From Echinicola shivajiensis (GTDB lineage: Bacteria; Bacteroidota; Bacteroidia; Cytophagales; Cyclobacteriaceae), in assembly GCF_018642165.1 (NCBI RefSeq), contig NZ_JAHHZM010000013.1, positions 1 to 64,000 on the forward strand: a stretch of DNA of 64,000 bases, in the 5' to 3' direction. The notes beneath the pieces are model-generated. The model had not been told where the DNA came from, made no database searches, and saw only the letters and a program-made list of their open reading frames with translations. Within the stretch, counting starts at the first letter, position 1. Each line of letters opens with the position of its first letter. Position numbers and translations under genes: made by a program. This document shows positions 1 through 9,587 of the stretch, piece by piece.

Positions 1-1919
1 CGGTAACCAATACTGGTAATGTAAGCTTGACCGGGGTAAGCGTAGCGGATGCCTTTGCGGGCGGGGCTACCCTTGAAAGTGGCGATGCAGATAATGACGG
101 TGAGTTGGATCTGACTGAAGCATGGGAATACAGCGCCTCTTACGATGCTACTCAAGCGGATATAGATGCAGGAGCTGATTTGGTTAACACTGCCATTGTA
201 AGCAGCAATGAGTCCGGAAATGCGCAGGATGATGCTACAACGACGATCACGCAGACTCCAGGCATTGCTATCGAGAAAGTGGTAGACGTGGCTGATATCA
301 GTTCACCGACTACCCTTAACTATACGATTACGGTAACCAATACTGGTAATGTAAGCTTGACCGGGGTAAGCGTAGCGGATGCCTTTGCGGGCGGAGCAAC
401 CTTTGTAGGTGGTGATACTGACAATGACGGCGAGTTGGATCTGACTGAAGCATGGGAATACAGTGCCTCTTACGATGCTACTCAAGCGGATATAGATGCA
501 GGAGCTGATTTGGTTAACACTGCCATTGTAAGTAGCAACGAGACTGCTGATGCGCAGGATAATGCGACAACGACAATCACGCAGTCTCCGGCATTCACTG
601 TGAATAAAATTGTTGATTTGGGTAATATTAACACCCCTTCAACCCTTGCTTACACTATTGAAATTGTTAATACTGGTAATATCAGCCTTAATAATGTGTC
701 CCCTGTGGATGTAATGCCTGGCGGCGGATCAGGAGACTTAGGCACTCCAACTGAAAGTGTAAATGCAAACGGTATATTGGAAGTGGGTGAGAAATGGACA
801 TATGCTGCAGAATATAATGTCACACAAAGTGATATTGATAAAGGCAATCCATTGGTGAACACTGTAACGGTGACTGTGGATGAGTTAGGAAACCCAATTA
901 GTGATGATGCTTTGACAACCATCACCCAGTCTGCAGGAATAGCCATCGAGAAAGCAGTTGATGTAGAAGAGATCAGTGCACCGACTACTCTGAACTATAC
1001 AATCACTGTTACGAACACTGGCAATGTGAGTCTGACTGATGTAATTGTGGCGGATGAATTCGCAGGTGGAGCAACTTTAGTAAGTGGAGATACAGATAAT
1101 GACGGTGAAATTGATTTGACCGAGACTTGGGAATACAGTGCTACATATGAAGTTACTCAAGCTGACATCGATGCAGGTGCTGACCTAGTTAACACTGCGA
1201 TTGTAAGCAGCAATGAGACAGGGGATGCGCAGGATGATGCAACTACTACCATTACTCAGTCCGCGGGTATTGCGATTGAGAAAATAGTTGATGACGCTAA
1301 TATCAATGCACCAACTACATTGACCTATACGATTACGATTACCAATACAGGTAATGTGAGCTTGACGGGAGTAAGTGTAGTGGATGAGTTTGCAGGCGGA
1401 GCAACTTTCGTAGGTGGAGATGCGGACAATGATGGAGAACTTGATCTAGCTGAGGCTTGGGAATATAGTGCTACTTATGAAGCAACTCAAGCTGATATCG
1501 ATGCGGGAGCTGACTTGATTAATACTGCGATTGTAAGCAGTAATGAGACAGCGGAAGCACAAGATGACGCTATCACTACCATTACTCAATCTGCAGGCAT
1601 TGCTATCGAGAAAGTAGTAGATGTTGCTGAGATCAGTGCACCGGCTATCCTAAACTATACGATTACAGTAACAAACACTGGAAACGTAAGCTTGACGGGA
1701 GTAAGTGTAGTGGATGAGTTTGCAGGCGGAGCAACCTTTGTAGGTGGTGATACTGACAATGACGGTGAGTTGGATCTGACTGAAGCATGGGAATACAGCG
1801 CCTCTTACGAAGCGACCCAAGTGGATATCGATGCAGGATCCGATTTGGTTAACGTAGCAGTAGTGAGCAGCAACGAGACTGCAGATGCCCAGGATGATGC
1901 GGTAACCATGATTGTTCAA
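1..1919 (+). repeat. Tandem 330-bp (110-aa) repeats inside the adhesin gene
   Basis: Units of 330 bp run at about 255-584, 930-1259, 1260-1589 and 1590-1919, with a partial unit before 255 and a divergent 345-bp unit at 585-929. The first two units are almost identical in DNA: the bases opening the window recur at position 331. Others have diverged at silent sites. Such arrays are prone to unequal recombination and to collapse during assembly. Confidence 0.9.
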
Positions 1920-4472
1920 TCTGCCGCAATTGATTTGATCAAAACTGCTGATAAGGATTCCTTCAGTGAACTTGGTGAATTGATCACCTATACTTTGACA
2001 GTAACCAACACAGGTAATGTGAGCCTAAGCGATGTGGTAGTCACAGATCCTTTAACTGGAATGGATGAGAATGTAGGTGGACTGATGCCAAATGAAGAAA
2101 AAGAGTTGATCACAACTTATGTGATCACTCAGGAAGATTTGGATGCCGGAATGTTGACAAATATGGCTTCTGTAACTGCTGATGCACCAGCAGGTGGAGA
2201 AGAAGGTGATAGTGATGAAGTAACCATTGACGCGGACCAAACTCCAGGTATCCATTTGGATAAAGTAGCGATAAGTGAAAACTTCGATGAAGTTGGTGAT
2301 GTGTTGGATTATGAAATCCATGTAACCAACACAGGCAATGTAACCTTGTCAAACATTATCATAGTAGATCCTCTTACAGGGCTAGTACATAATGTAGCAA
2401 GTCTAGCTCCGGGAGTAATTGTAACTGTCAATACTAGCTACACAGTAACTCAGGAAGATCTAGATAGAGGATTCGTAAATAACCAAGCTTCTGTTATAGG
2501 CAAAGGCCCTCGAGATAACGATCACGAGTTTGGAGACGAAGAGGAAGTTCCTGCTGAATTGAGCGCTGGAATTAATTTAGACAAAGTTGCTGATAAGGAA
2601 AGCTTCAGTGTAATAGGTGAAGAAATCACTTATACTTTGACGGTGACAAATACTGGCAACGTAACGCTAAACAATGTCGTTGTTGGTGATCCATTGACAG
2701 GATTTGAAGAAACTGTAGCGACCTTGCTTCCAGGTGAAAGCCAATCATTCAATACAGTTTATACTGTTACTCAGCGTGATTTGGATAATGGAGGTGTCAC
2801 TAACGTGGCGAATGCTTCTGCTAATGATCCACAGGGTAACACAATTGAAGATGATGCAAGTGAAGAGTCTGGAGCTTCTTTCAACAGAATCATAGCTAAT
2901 GATGATAACTTCGGAGTCTTCAATAGGCCTAACTCTAGAGCCTTCGGAAACATCTTGCTAAACGATAGGTTGAATGGACAGAATGTAAGCCCAGATGATG
3001 TAGACTTTGAGTTTGTTGACTTGGATGGCATCATAGGTTTGGAGATCGCAGCTGACGGTACCTTGTCCATACTTCCAGGAGTTGAGGCCAGAGAATACAC
3101 CTTGAGATATGAGTTGAGAGAAAAACTTAATCCAAGCAATATGGATGATGCAATAGTGACTTTCAGAATAGTTGCCAATGAGGTGTTGCCAATGAATGAC
3201 GAAGTGACTACTAATCAGAATCAGGAAGTTAATATCGATGTCCTGGACAATGATGCTACAGACTTTGTTGAGTTGGATAATTCAAGTGTAACAGTGGTCG
3301 ATGGACCGGCAAATGGTTCGGTGACTGTGAATCCTGATGGAACAATTACCTATGTTCCTGACACGAACTTCAGTGGTACAGATACCTTCACTTATCAAGT
3401 ATGTGATGTAAGTATCCCTGATCCAATCTGTGGAACTGCAGAGGTAACCGTTGAGGTGAGGCCATTGTCAATGAGCATAAGCAAAACGGTGAATGTGACC
3501 AATGCGACAGTAGGTGAAATGGTAACTTATATGATCAGCTTAACCAACAATAGTATATTCACAGTTGAGGATATAGTGTTGTCAGATCTGTTGCCTGCTG
3601 AATATATGATGGTGTCCTCTACAAGAGAGCCAATAGATGGAGAAGTGACAGTTTGGTCAGTACCAAGTCTGGCACCAGGAGAATCTATCTCCTTCGATAT
3701 CCAAGTAATGGCGCTTGCAGAAGGTACAGCAATCAACGTGGCAACAGCTACTGCGGGAGATTACACAATAAGTGATGAAGCAGCGGCTGTGGTGATTGAG
3801 TTGGCAGACATTGACTTGAGCATTACCAAATCGTCCATGGGAGCGGAGATTTATGAAGGTGACCAATTCGACTACCAGATAGTAGTTCGAAACGAAGGAG
3901 TAGCGGATGCAAGTGATGTCCTAGTTACGGATCGACTTCCATCAAATGTAAGCTTTGTGGATGCAACTTATGTGAGCAGTAGTGATGAGATAATTCCTGA
4001 AATGAATGTGAACGGACAAAATGTAACTTGGAACGTACCATTCTTCCCTGTGGGAGGAGAGCTTACCATCACGCTGACAGTGAGAGCTGAGGCATCAGGA
4101 AATGTGATCAATGAAGTGACCGTTGATGCAGCGGAAAACGAAATTGATCCTGATGATAATACAGCGATAGATCAAAATGTTATCGAACCATTCTTCATCC
4201 CGAATGTGATCACACCAGGAGATGTCGATAATAAGAACGATCAGTTTGTGATTAAAGGTCTGGATAAATTTGAGCAAAACGAGATTGTGATCTTCAACAG
4301 ATGGGGAGACCACGTTTACGAAGCGAAAGATTACCAGCAGGATTGGACAGCAGAAGGCCTTAATGCAGGTTCCTACTTCTACGTACTGACAGTAACTGAC
4401 AGACAAGGAGAGCAGCATATCTTTAAAGGCTGGATCCAAGTGATTAAGGATGGAAGTGAATTCGATAACTAA
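1..4472 (+). CDS. Giant repetitive T9SS type B surface adhesin (SprB-like), 5' end outside window
   Basis: The reading frame is open from the first codon in the window (nt 3), so the gene starts upstream. Seen: nine tandem Ig-like DUF11/DUF7507-type repeats to about nt 2880, six of the 110-aa type (one 115 aa) followed by three shorter units with TVTNTGNV cores; a linker; a cadherin-like tandem domain at about nt 3180-3460 (NDG/TDTFTYQV motifs); two more DUF11 domains at about 3465-4180; and a C-terminal CHU_C domain at about 4190-4470 with FIPNVITPG, FNRWGDHVYEA and AGSYFYVL motifs. CHU_C is the type B signal for secretion by the type IX system. Five 110-aa units carry a DxDxDGxxDxxE loop. 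Known for the family: such proteins are exported and held at the surface for gliding or adhesion, and need a PorP/SprF partner, which is the next gene. The role here is inferred; the ligand is unknown. Confidence 0.93.
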   Translation, partial: VTNTGNVSLTGVSVADAFAGGATLESGDADNDGELDLTEAWEYSASYDATQADIDAGADLVNTAIVSSNESGNAQDDATTTITQTPGIAIEKVVDVADISSPTTLNYTITVTNTGNVSLTGVSVADAFAGGATFVGGDTDNDGELDLTEAWEYSASYDATQADIDAGADLVNTAIVSSNETADAQDNATTTITQSPAFTVNKIVDLGNINTPSTLAYTIEIVNTGNISLNNVSPVDVMPGGGSGDLGTPTESVNANGILEVGEKWTYAAEYNVTQSDIDKGNPLVNTVTVTVDELGNPISDDALTTITQSAGIAIEKAVDVEEISAPTTLNYTITVTNTGNVSLTDVIVADEFAGGATLVSGDTDNDGEIDLTETWEYSATYEVTQADIDAGADLVNTAIVSSNETGDAQDDATTTITQSAGIAIEKIVDDANINAPTTLTYTITITNTGNVSLTGVSVVDEFAGGATFVGGDADNDGELDLAEAWEYSATYEATQADIDAGADLINTAIVSSNETAEAQDDAITTITQSAGIAIEKVVDVAEISAPAILNYTITVTNTGNVSLTGVSVVDEFAGGATFVGGDTDNDGELDLTEAWEYSASYEATQVDIDAGSDLVNVAVVSSNETADAQDDAVTMIVQSAAIDLIKTADKDSFSELGELITYTLTVTNTGNVSLSDVVVTDPLTGMDENVGGLMPNEEKELITTYVITQEDLDAGMLTNMASVTADAPAGGEEGDSDEVTIDADQTPGIHLDKVAISENFDEVGDVLDYEIHVTNTGNVTLSNIIIVDPLTGLVHNVASLAPGVIVTVNTSYTVTQEDLDRGFVNNQASVIGKGPRDNDHEFGDEEEVPAELSAGINLDKVADKESFSVIGEEITYTLTVTNTGNVTLNNVVVGDPLTGFEETVATLLPGESQSFNTVYTVTQRDLDNGGVTNVANASANDPQGNTIEDDASEESGASFNRIIANDDNFGVFNRPNSRAFGNILLNDRLNGQNVSPDDVDFEFVDLDGIIGLEIAADGTLSILPGVEAREYTLRYELREKLNPSNMDDAIVTFRIVANEVLPMNDEVTTNQNQEVNIDVLDNDATDFVELDNSSVTVVDGPANGSVTVNPDGTITYVPDTNFSGTDTFTYQVCDVSIPDPICGTAEVTVEVRPLSMSISKTVNVTNATVGEMVTYMISLTNNSIFTVEDIVLSDLLPAEYMMVSSTREPIDGEVTVWSVPSLAPGESISFDIQVMALAEGTAINVATATAGDYTISDEAAAVVIELADIDLSITKSSMGAEIYEGDQFDYQIVVRNEGVADASDVLVTDRLPSNVSFVDATYVSSSDEIIPEMNVNGQNVTWNVPFFPVGGELTITLTVRAEASGNVINEVTVDAAENEIDPDDNTAIDQNVIEPFFIPNVITPGDVDNKNDQFVIKGLDKFEQNEIVIFNRWGDHVYEAKDYQQDWTAEGLNAGSYFYVLTVTDRQGEQHIFKGWIQVIKDGSEFDN

Positions 4473-4486
4473 AAGCTGATAAAAAG

Positions 4487-5461
4487 ATGAAAAGTATTTT
4501 TAAAATTTTCATAATGTCCCTAGTGGTAGCCTTCACGGCTACCCAGGGTACTTTTGGCCAACAGCTTCCGCAGTTCAGCCAATACATATTCAATGGACTG
4601 CATGTGAACCCGGGTTATGCCGGTTATAAGGGAGTACCCTATATTCAATCAACCTATAGAAGCCAATGGGTTAATTTCCCAGGCGCTCCTAAGACCTTCA
4701 CCATTACGGCAGATTTAAGCGCCAATGAAGGTACCATGGGATTTGGTGCTTCTATCATGTCAGATAAAATAGGGCCTTCGCAGACCTCTTCGGGCATGTT
4801 AACTTATGCTTACAGAATCCAGACAGGGCGTGGGTCATTCCTTGGTTTGGGGGTAAGTGCAGGGGTTTCTGAATATGTTATAGATGGTACCATGCTAGAT
4901 CCGAATGATTTTGGAGATAATAATATTCCTGAAGGAAGGGTAAATGTTTTTACACCTAATGTTAATACAGGGATTTTCTTTAACACAGCAAGGTTTTATA
5001 CAGGTATAAGTGTGTATAATTTGGTAGGAAAGAAGGCACTTGAGAAAGAAGATATTGCCTTGGCTTATCATAATTTTCATTACTATTTTACCGCAGGAGC
5101 CATGCTTCCGATTTCAGATGATGTACAGTTCAAGCCATCCATCTTGATCAAGGAAGAAAAAGGAAGTGCAACCAATTATGATATCAATGGTATGTTCCTC
5201 TTTATGCAGACTATATGGTTGGGAGGATCCTATCGTTCCAACATGGGCAATGGCAATGAGGCCTTGCAGGAAGGTTTATCCAAGAGGAATTCTATTGCGG
5301 CAATACTTGAAATTTTTGCCACTAATAATTTAAGAATTGGGTATGCTTATGATCATAGTACCAATGTTTTGAGTAATTTAAGAAACAATTCCCATGAGAT
5401 TTCTGTGGGTTATTATATTACTCCTAAAAATATTAGAATGAAAAACCCAAGATGGTTCTAG
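4487..5461 (+). CDS. PorP/SprF-family type IX secretion membrane protein
   Basis: 324 aa with a clear signal peptide ending near TQGTFGQQ, then the family's start (QLPQFSQYIFNGLHVNPGYAG) and a beta-rich outer-membrane body. Known for the family: PorP/SprF paralogs are outer-membrane proteins, each serving the export or anchoring of an adjacent type B (CHU_C) cargo. It begins 14 bp after the adhesin stop, so it is very likely the dedicated partner of that adhesin and co-transcribed with it. Its stop overlaps the first possible start of the following OmpA gene, which supports a three-gene operon. It is a paralog-type SprF rather than necessarily the core PorP of the secretion machine. Confidence 0.92.
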   Translation: MKSIFKIFIMSLVVAFTATQGTFGQQLPQFSQYIFNGLHVNPGYAGYKGVPYIQSTYRSQWVNFPGAPKTFTITADLSANEGTMGFGASIMSDKIGPSQTSSGMLTYAYRIQTGRGSFLGLGVSAGVSEYVIDGTMLDPNDFGDNNIPEGRVNVFTPNVNTGIFFNTARFYTGISVYNLVGKKALEKEDIALAYHNFHYYFTAGAMLPISDDVQFKPSILIKEEKGSATNYDINGMFLFMQTIWLGGSYRSNMGNGNEALQEGLSKRNSIAAILEIFATNNLRIGYAYDHSTNVLSNLRNNSHEISVGYYITPKNIRMKNPRWF

Positions 5462-5463
5462 AT

Positions 5464-8163
5464 ATGAAAAGGATTTTTATACTTCTGTTTGTGGGTGCAT
5501 TTATAGGATTTAGCCAAGTACCGGCTTTTGGCCAGAATGCTCTCCTTCGTTATGCTGATAAACAGTATAAGTTGTTTAATTATGAGGAAGCCGCTCAGGT
5601 TTATGAAAAGGCTTTTGATAAAAAGGGCAAGTATGTTGCGGCGCAGATGGCAGCAAAAAGCTACCAAAAGCTGAACGACTATGATAATGCCTATAAATGG
5701 TGGAAAACTACTGTTGGGTTTGAAGAAGCCAGCACTCAGGATTATGTGAGCTTTGCGGCTGCAGCCAACCAGCTTGGAAAGATGGGTGAATTGGTAGTGG
5801 CATTGGACTCTTTGCCTAAAGACGGCAAGCTGGACAAGATCAACCTTGATTCTATGATGAGCTGGTACAATAAGCCTGTAGCTTTGGAAGCTGTGGGCAT
5901 TGATTCTTTGAACTCATCATCTGCAGATTTCGGAATGGTAATGGATGCCAAAGGAAATAAATATTTTGCATCTGACAGAGGAGCTGAAGGTGGTTCAGGA
6001 AAAGCTGCATTGAGGTTTGATGTTTCCAATAAAATTGATGAAGATCATTATGCTTGGACAGGTCGAGATTTCTTGACAGTTTATAAAATCAATAAAGATG
6101 GACAAGTTGCCAGCTTGAATTCACCAGTTCCTGATAGTTACCATTTTGCAGACCCGTTCTTTTTGGAAGAGCAAGCCGTGGCATTCTATACAGTAACCCG
6201 TGAGGTGAAAAGAATAGATGGTAAGAAAGTGAAAACCAGAAAAATGGTCAATCCAGAAATGGATTTTGGCCAAAATCAAGATGAATTTGTTGATTTTCAC
6301 CCTGAGATATATTTCAGTAAAATAGGTGAGAATGGTGAATTTGCTGACTATAGTGCTTTCCCTTTGAATGATGCGCTGAAGTATTCACTGATCAATCCAT
6401 TCCTTGATGAGTCTAGCAACAAGCTTTATTTTGCATCTGACATGGAAGGTGGTTACGGTGGGTTTGATATCTACGTGATAGAATATGACAAGGATTTCAA
6501 CTTTGGTGAGCCCAAGAATTTAGGTGAAGCCATCAATACCAGTGGAGATGAAAGAGATCCATTCCTTTTTGGTAAGCATTTTTACTTTTCTTCTGATGGA
6601 CATTTTGGATTAGGAGGTCTTGATATCTTCAAAGCAGATTTTGATAATGGTAGCTTTTCTAATGTGAAAAATATGGGTATTCCATACAATTCACCGCAGG
6701 ATGATTTTGCTATGACATTGTCAGAAGAAGGAAGTCAATATTTATCCTCAAATAGAACAGGAGGTATGGGCTATGACGATATTTACCTGATCAAAGATAT
6801 GTACAGGAGGTTTTTGGCCAAGGTGGAAGATTGTAATGGAGATTTAATTACTGATGGATTTGTAGCAGAGTTTATAGAAAAAGACATGGACAAGGCCATT
6901 GATTTGGAGAGAGATGTTGAAGGAGAGATCAAAGCTAATATTGCACCTGAAGCAGATTATGAATTGAAGATCAGTAAAAAAGGTTATTTCCCTGTGCATG
7001 ATGAAGGCATCAGTTCTGTAGGGATGGAAGGTACTTTGTTAGAAAGGGAATATACACTGATCCCAATTCCTTATAGGACTACTGTGTTTGTGGATTTGGT
7101 ATATTATGACCTGGATAAATCGATGATCAGAAGTGATGCTCAGCCAGTATTGGATAAGCTAGCCTCATTGATGAATGAGCACGATTATTTGGATTTAATG
7201 GTGAGGTCACATACAGATGCGAGGGCTTCAGATGAGTATAATGAGAAATTGAGTAATACTAGAGCAGATGCTGTTGCGGCCTATTTGGGACAAAAAGGAA
7301 TAGCTTCAAATAGGGTGCATGAAGAGTGGTTTGGTGAAAAGGAATTGGCCAATGATTGTGGCGATGGTGTACCATGTCCAGAGCGTTCCCACCAAATGAA
7401 CCGCAGGAGTGAGTTAGTGTTGATGGCCTTTGCAGATGAAAGCAAGGAGTATGAATTACCTGCGGACTTATTGGATCTGTGTTCTAAGCCGAATTTGGGT
7501 ATCCAAATGAATGTACCTACCGTTTATTTCGATTTTGACCAAGCGGTTTTAAGAACAGAAGGAGTGAAACAACTTGAACGTTTATTGCTTCTAATGAAGG
7601 AAAGAGAAGGCATTCAATTGGCGTTGGAAGGACATACCGATGTAAGAGGTTCTGAAGCATATAATGAAGGGCTTTCAGAAAAAAGAGCTGAGGTGGTAAG
7701 GGATTTTCTAACAAAAAGGGGAATAGCTGAAAGCAGAATTTCCTATAAATGGTTTGGGAAGACCCGCCCTGTACATGGCTGTGAGGATGGTAACTGTACT
7801 GAAGCAGAACACCAGTTGAACAGAAGAACAGAAATCAAGTTGATGCTAAATGAAAAGAACATCAATGCTTCCAATGAAGAGATTCAGGAAGAGAAGATGG
7901 CTTATCTTAAAAAAAAAGGTTTGATCAGTGAAGCAAGTGGAACAGTAGTGGTGACTGGAGTGTTTTCCTCCAGCACCAACGCTACTAAGCACTCTTTGAA
8001 TTCAAGATTGAATGGATTTGCTGATGCAGGTTTTTTCATTGATGATGCAAGCGGATTATATTATTGTTATGCTATAAAAAGCAATAATGCCAATGAGCTT
8101 AGTAAGCAGTTGGCCCAAGTGAGAAAAGCGGGTTATGAAGGAGCTTGGATCATGAATTTATAG
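5464..8163 (+). CDS. OmpA-family protein with PD40 repeats, two OmpA domains and a C-terminal SPOR-like domain
   Basis: About 899 aa. I chose the ATG at 5464, which starts a signal peptide (MKRIFILLF...FGQ), over one 12 bp upstream that overlaps the previous stop. Order: TPR-like helices (residues 25-130); PD40/WD40-like beta-propeller segments with YFASD, YFSSDG and YLSSNR motifs (about 140-450); a carboxypeptidase-regulatory-like domain (about 455-530); OmpA domain 1 (about 540-655); OmpA domain 2 (about 682-795); and a SPOR-like end (about 826-895). Both OmpA domains keep the peptidoglycan-binding Asp and Arg (SHTDAR...NTRAD; GHTDVR...EKRAE). Role inferred: periplasmic peptidoglycan anchor for the SprF/adhesin unit. 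Two OmpA copies plus SPOR is more peptidoglycan binding than the usual single-OmpA relative. Confidence 0.9.
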   Translation: MKRIFILLFVGAFIGFSQVPAFGQNALLRYADKQYKLFNYEEAAQVYEKAFDKKGKYVAAQMAAKSYQKLNDYDNAYKWWKTTVGFEEASTQDYVSFAAAANQLGKMGELVVALDSLPKDGKLDKINLDSMMSWYNKPVALEAVGIDSLNSSSADFGMVMDAKGNKYFASDRGAEGGSGKAALRFDVSNKIDEDHYAWTGRDFLTVYKINKDGQVASLNSPVPDSYHFADPFFLEEQAVAFYTVTREVKRIDGKKVKTRKMVNPEMDFGQNQDEFVDFHPEIYFSKIGENGEFADYSAFPLNDALKYSLINPFLDESSNKLYFASDMEGGYGGFDIYVIEYDKDFNFGEPKNLGEAINTSGDERDPFLFGKHFYFSSDGHFGLGGLDIFKADFDNGSFSNVKNMGIPYNSPQDDFAMTLSEEGSQYLSSNRTGGMGYDDIYLIKDMYRRFLAKVEDCNGDLITDGFVAEFIEKDMDKAIDLERDVEGEIKANIAPEADYELKISKKGYFPVHDEGISSVGMEGTLLEREYTLIPIPYRTTVFVDLVYYDLDKSMIRSDAQPVLDKLASLMNEHDYLDLMVRSHTDARASDEYNEKLSNTRADAVAAYLGQKGIASNRVHEEWFGEKELANDCGDGVPCPERSHQMNRRSELVLMAFADESKEYELPADLLDLCSKPNLGIQMNVPTVYFDFDQAVLRTEGVKQLERLLLLMKEREGIQLALEGHTDVRGSEAYNEGLSEKRAEVVRDFLTKRGIAESRISYKWFGKTRPVHGCEDGNCTEAEHQLNRRTEIKLMLNEKNINASNEEIQEEKMAYLKKKGLISEASGTVVVTGVFSSSTNATKHSLNSRLNGFADAGFFIDDASGLYYCYAIKSNNANELSKQLAQVRKAGYEGAWIMNL

Positions 8164-8183
8164 TAAAGAAAAGAGATTTGAAC

Positions 8184-8221
8184 AAAAAAATAAGGCGGTC
8201 AATTGACCGCCTTATTTTTTA
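8184..8221. terminator. Rho-independent terminator after the adhesin/SprF/OmpA operon
   Basis: A near-perfect palindrome (AAGGCGGTCAA/TTGACCGCCTT) is flanked by an A-tract on the left and a T-tract on the right. It can therefore act for the OmpA gene and also, in reverse, for the M23 gene ending about 80 bp away. Confidence 0.92.
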
Positions 8222-8297
8222 TGTAATCTTTTATTGAAATATCCTGAATCATTAGAGAGATATAATCTTAAATCTTAAGGACCTCCAATTTGTCTTT

Positions 8298-9587
8298 TTA
8301 TCTCTCTGTTAATAACCTGTCTTCATCTTGTCCTTCTTCATAAGGAATAGAGGCTAGCAAATCAAGTTTTTCTTGTTTTACTCTTTCAAAAGCCAGTTTG
8401 TTTTGTTCTGAGATCGGTTCTGAAGGCGGAATTTCCTCTCTTAACCAGTCAACTTGTTTGCCATGTTTCCAGAACCTGAAACAAAGGTGAGGTCCTGTGG
8501 CCAAACCGGTGCTACCTACATAGCCAATTACTTGTCCTTGTTTTACTCTTACGCCATTCCTTATCCCACTTGCTATTTTGGACATGTGCAAGTACTGGGT
8601 AGTGTATGTGCCGTTATGTTTAACCTTAACATAATTACCATTGCCTCCAGTGTAACTGGCAGCAATGATGGTTCCATCACCCACTGCTCTGATTTCCGTT
8701 CCTCTTGGTGCAGCATAGTCTGTGCCAAGGTGGGCTTTGTATCTTTTTTGTACTGGGTGGTATCTTCTGAGGTTATATCGGGAACTAATTCTAGTAAATT
8801 TAACCGGATCTCTCAAAAAGGCCTTCTTAAAACTGTTGCCCTTCTCATCAAAAAAGGAAACCTGTCCATTTTGTTCAAAAGGAATGGCATGATAAGGCTG
8901 TCCCATATGCTCAAAAAAGGCTGCTTGGATATCATCAACTCCTACCACTTCTCCTTCAACCACTCTTTCGTTATAAACTACTTTGTATTTGTCTCCCTTT
9001 TGCAGGCGCTGGAAATCTACGCTCCAGCCGTAAAGGTCTGCAAACTGGTCAATTAAGTCCGGGGTGATGCCCTGTTGGGTCATATTTACATAAAGGGAGC
9101 TGGTGATTTGTCCTGCGACTTCCCTTTTCCTATATTCTACTGGTTTGGCCTCTTTATATATATCCTTACCATCCAATTTGTAGACTACAAATTCCGCAGC
9201 ATTGGGCTCGTAGATAAAGAACGCTGCTGTGGAGCTACTGTCCTTGGCTGTCAGGACAGTGTACTTCTTATTGTAGGCGATTTTCCTGACATCAAAAATG
9301 TCCTTGGATTTTTTCGCTATTTGGTCAATGATTTGGTAGGGGACATTAAAAGGGGCCAGTATGGTTGAGAGTGTTTGATTCCTTCCCACTACCCCTTCGA
9401 CAACAGCTAAGTCATCTACATCGATGCCGTAAAGCAAGTTTTTTTCCTTTACGATTTCTGTTTCAACAGGTGTTTGAGTTTCTTCTACCACGACCTCTCT
9501 TTCCGGCTCAAGATTAAATTGGTAGTATCCAATTCCTGCCGCCGCCAGCAGCATTGCTCCTGCTGCTGCGATCCATTTTTTCTTCAT
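8298..9587 (-). CDS. M23 (LytM-type) metallopeptidase, MepM/NlpD-like, with HxC in place of HxH
   Basis: 429 aa. An N-terminal membrane anchor or signal (MKKKWIAAAGAMLLAAAGIGYY) is followed by an acidic linker, a CsgG/opacity-like OB/LysM-linked region and a C-terminal M23 domain. Catalytic features: H286 and D290 (AHLGTDYAAP), H334 (YLHMS), H367 (GPHLCF). In the family the last motif is normally HxH, whose second His binds zinc; here it is Cys369. Known for the family: it cleaves peptide cross-links of peptidoglycan, or activates amidases when degenerate. Cys could still bind zinc, so activity is undecided. It is divergent from aspS and alone in its transcription unit. Confidence 0.88.
   Translation of the reverse strand: MKKKWIAAAGAMLLAAAGIGYYQFNLEPEREVVVEETQTPVETEIVKEKNLLYGIDVDDLAVVEGVVGRNQTLSTILAPFNVPYQIIDQIAKKSKDIFDVRKIAYNKKYTVLTAKDSSSTAAFFIYEPNAAEFVVYKLDGKDIYKEAKPVEYRKREVAGQITSSLYVNMTQQGITPDLIDQFADLYGWSVDFQRLQKGDKYKVVYNERVVEGEVVGVDDIQAAFFEHMGQPYHAIPFEQNGQVSFFDEKGNSFKKAFLRDPVKFTRISSRYNLRRYHPVQKRYKAHLGTDYAAPRGTEIRAVGDGTIIAASYTGGNGNYVKVKHNGTYTTQYLHMSKIASGIRNGVRVKQGQVIGYVGSTGLATGPHLCFRFWKHGKQVDWLREEIPPSEPISEQNKLAFERVKQEKLDLLASIPYEEGQDEDRLLTER

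Noticed and set aside
8454-9056. Plus-strand 200-codon frame opposite the M23 gene
   Set aside because: Antisense shadow; the minus-strand frame has a full signal peptide and catalytic motifs.
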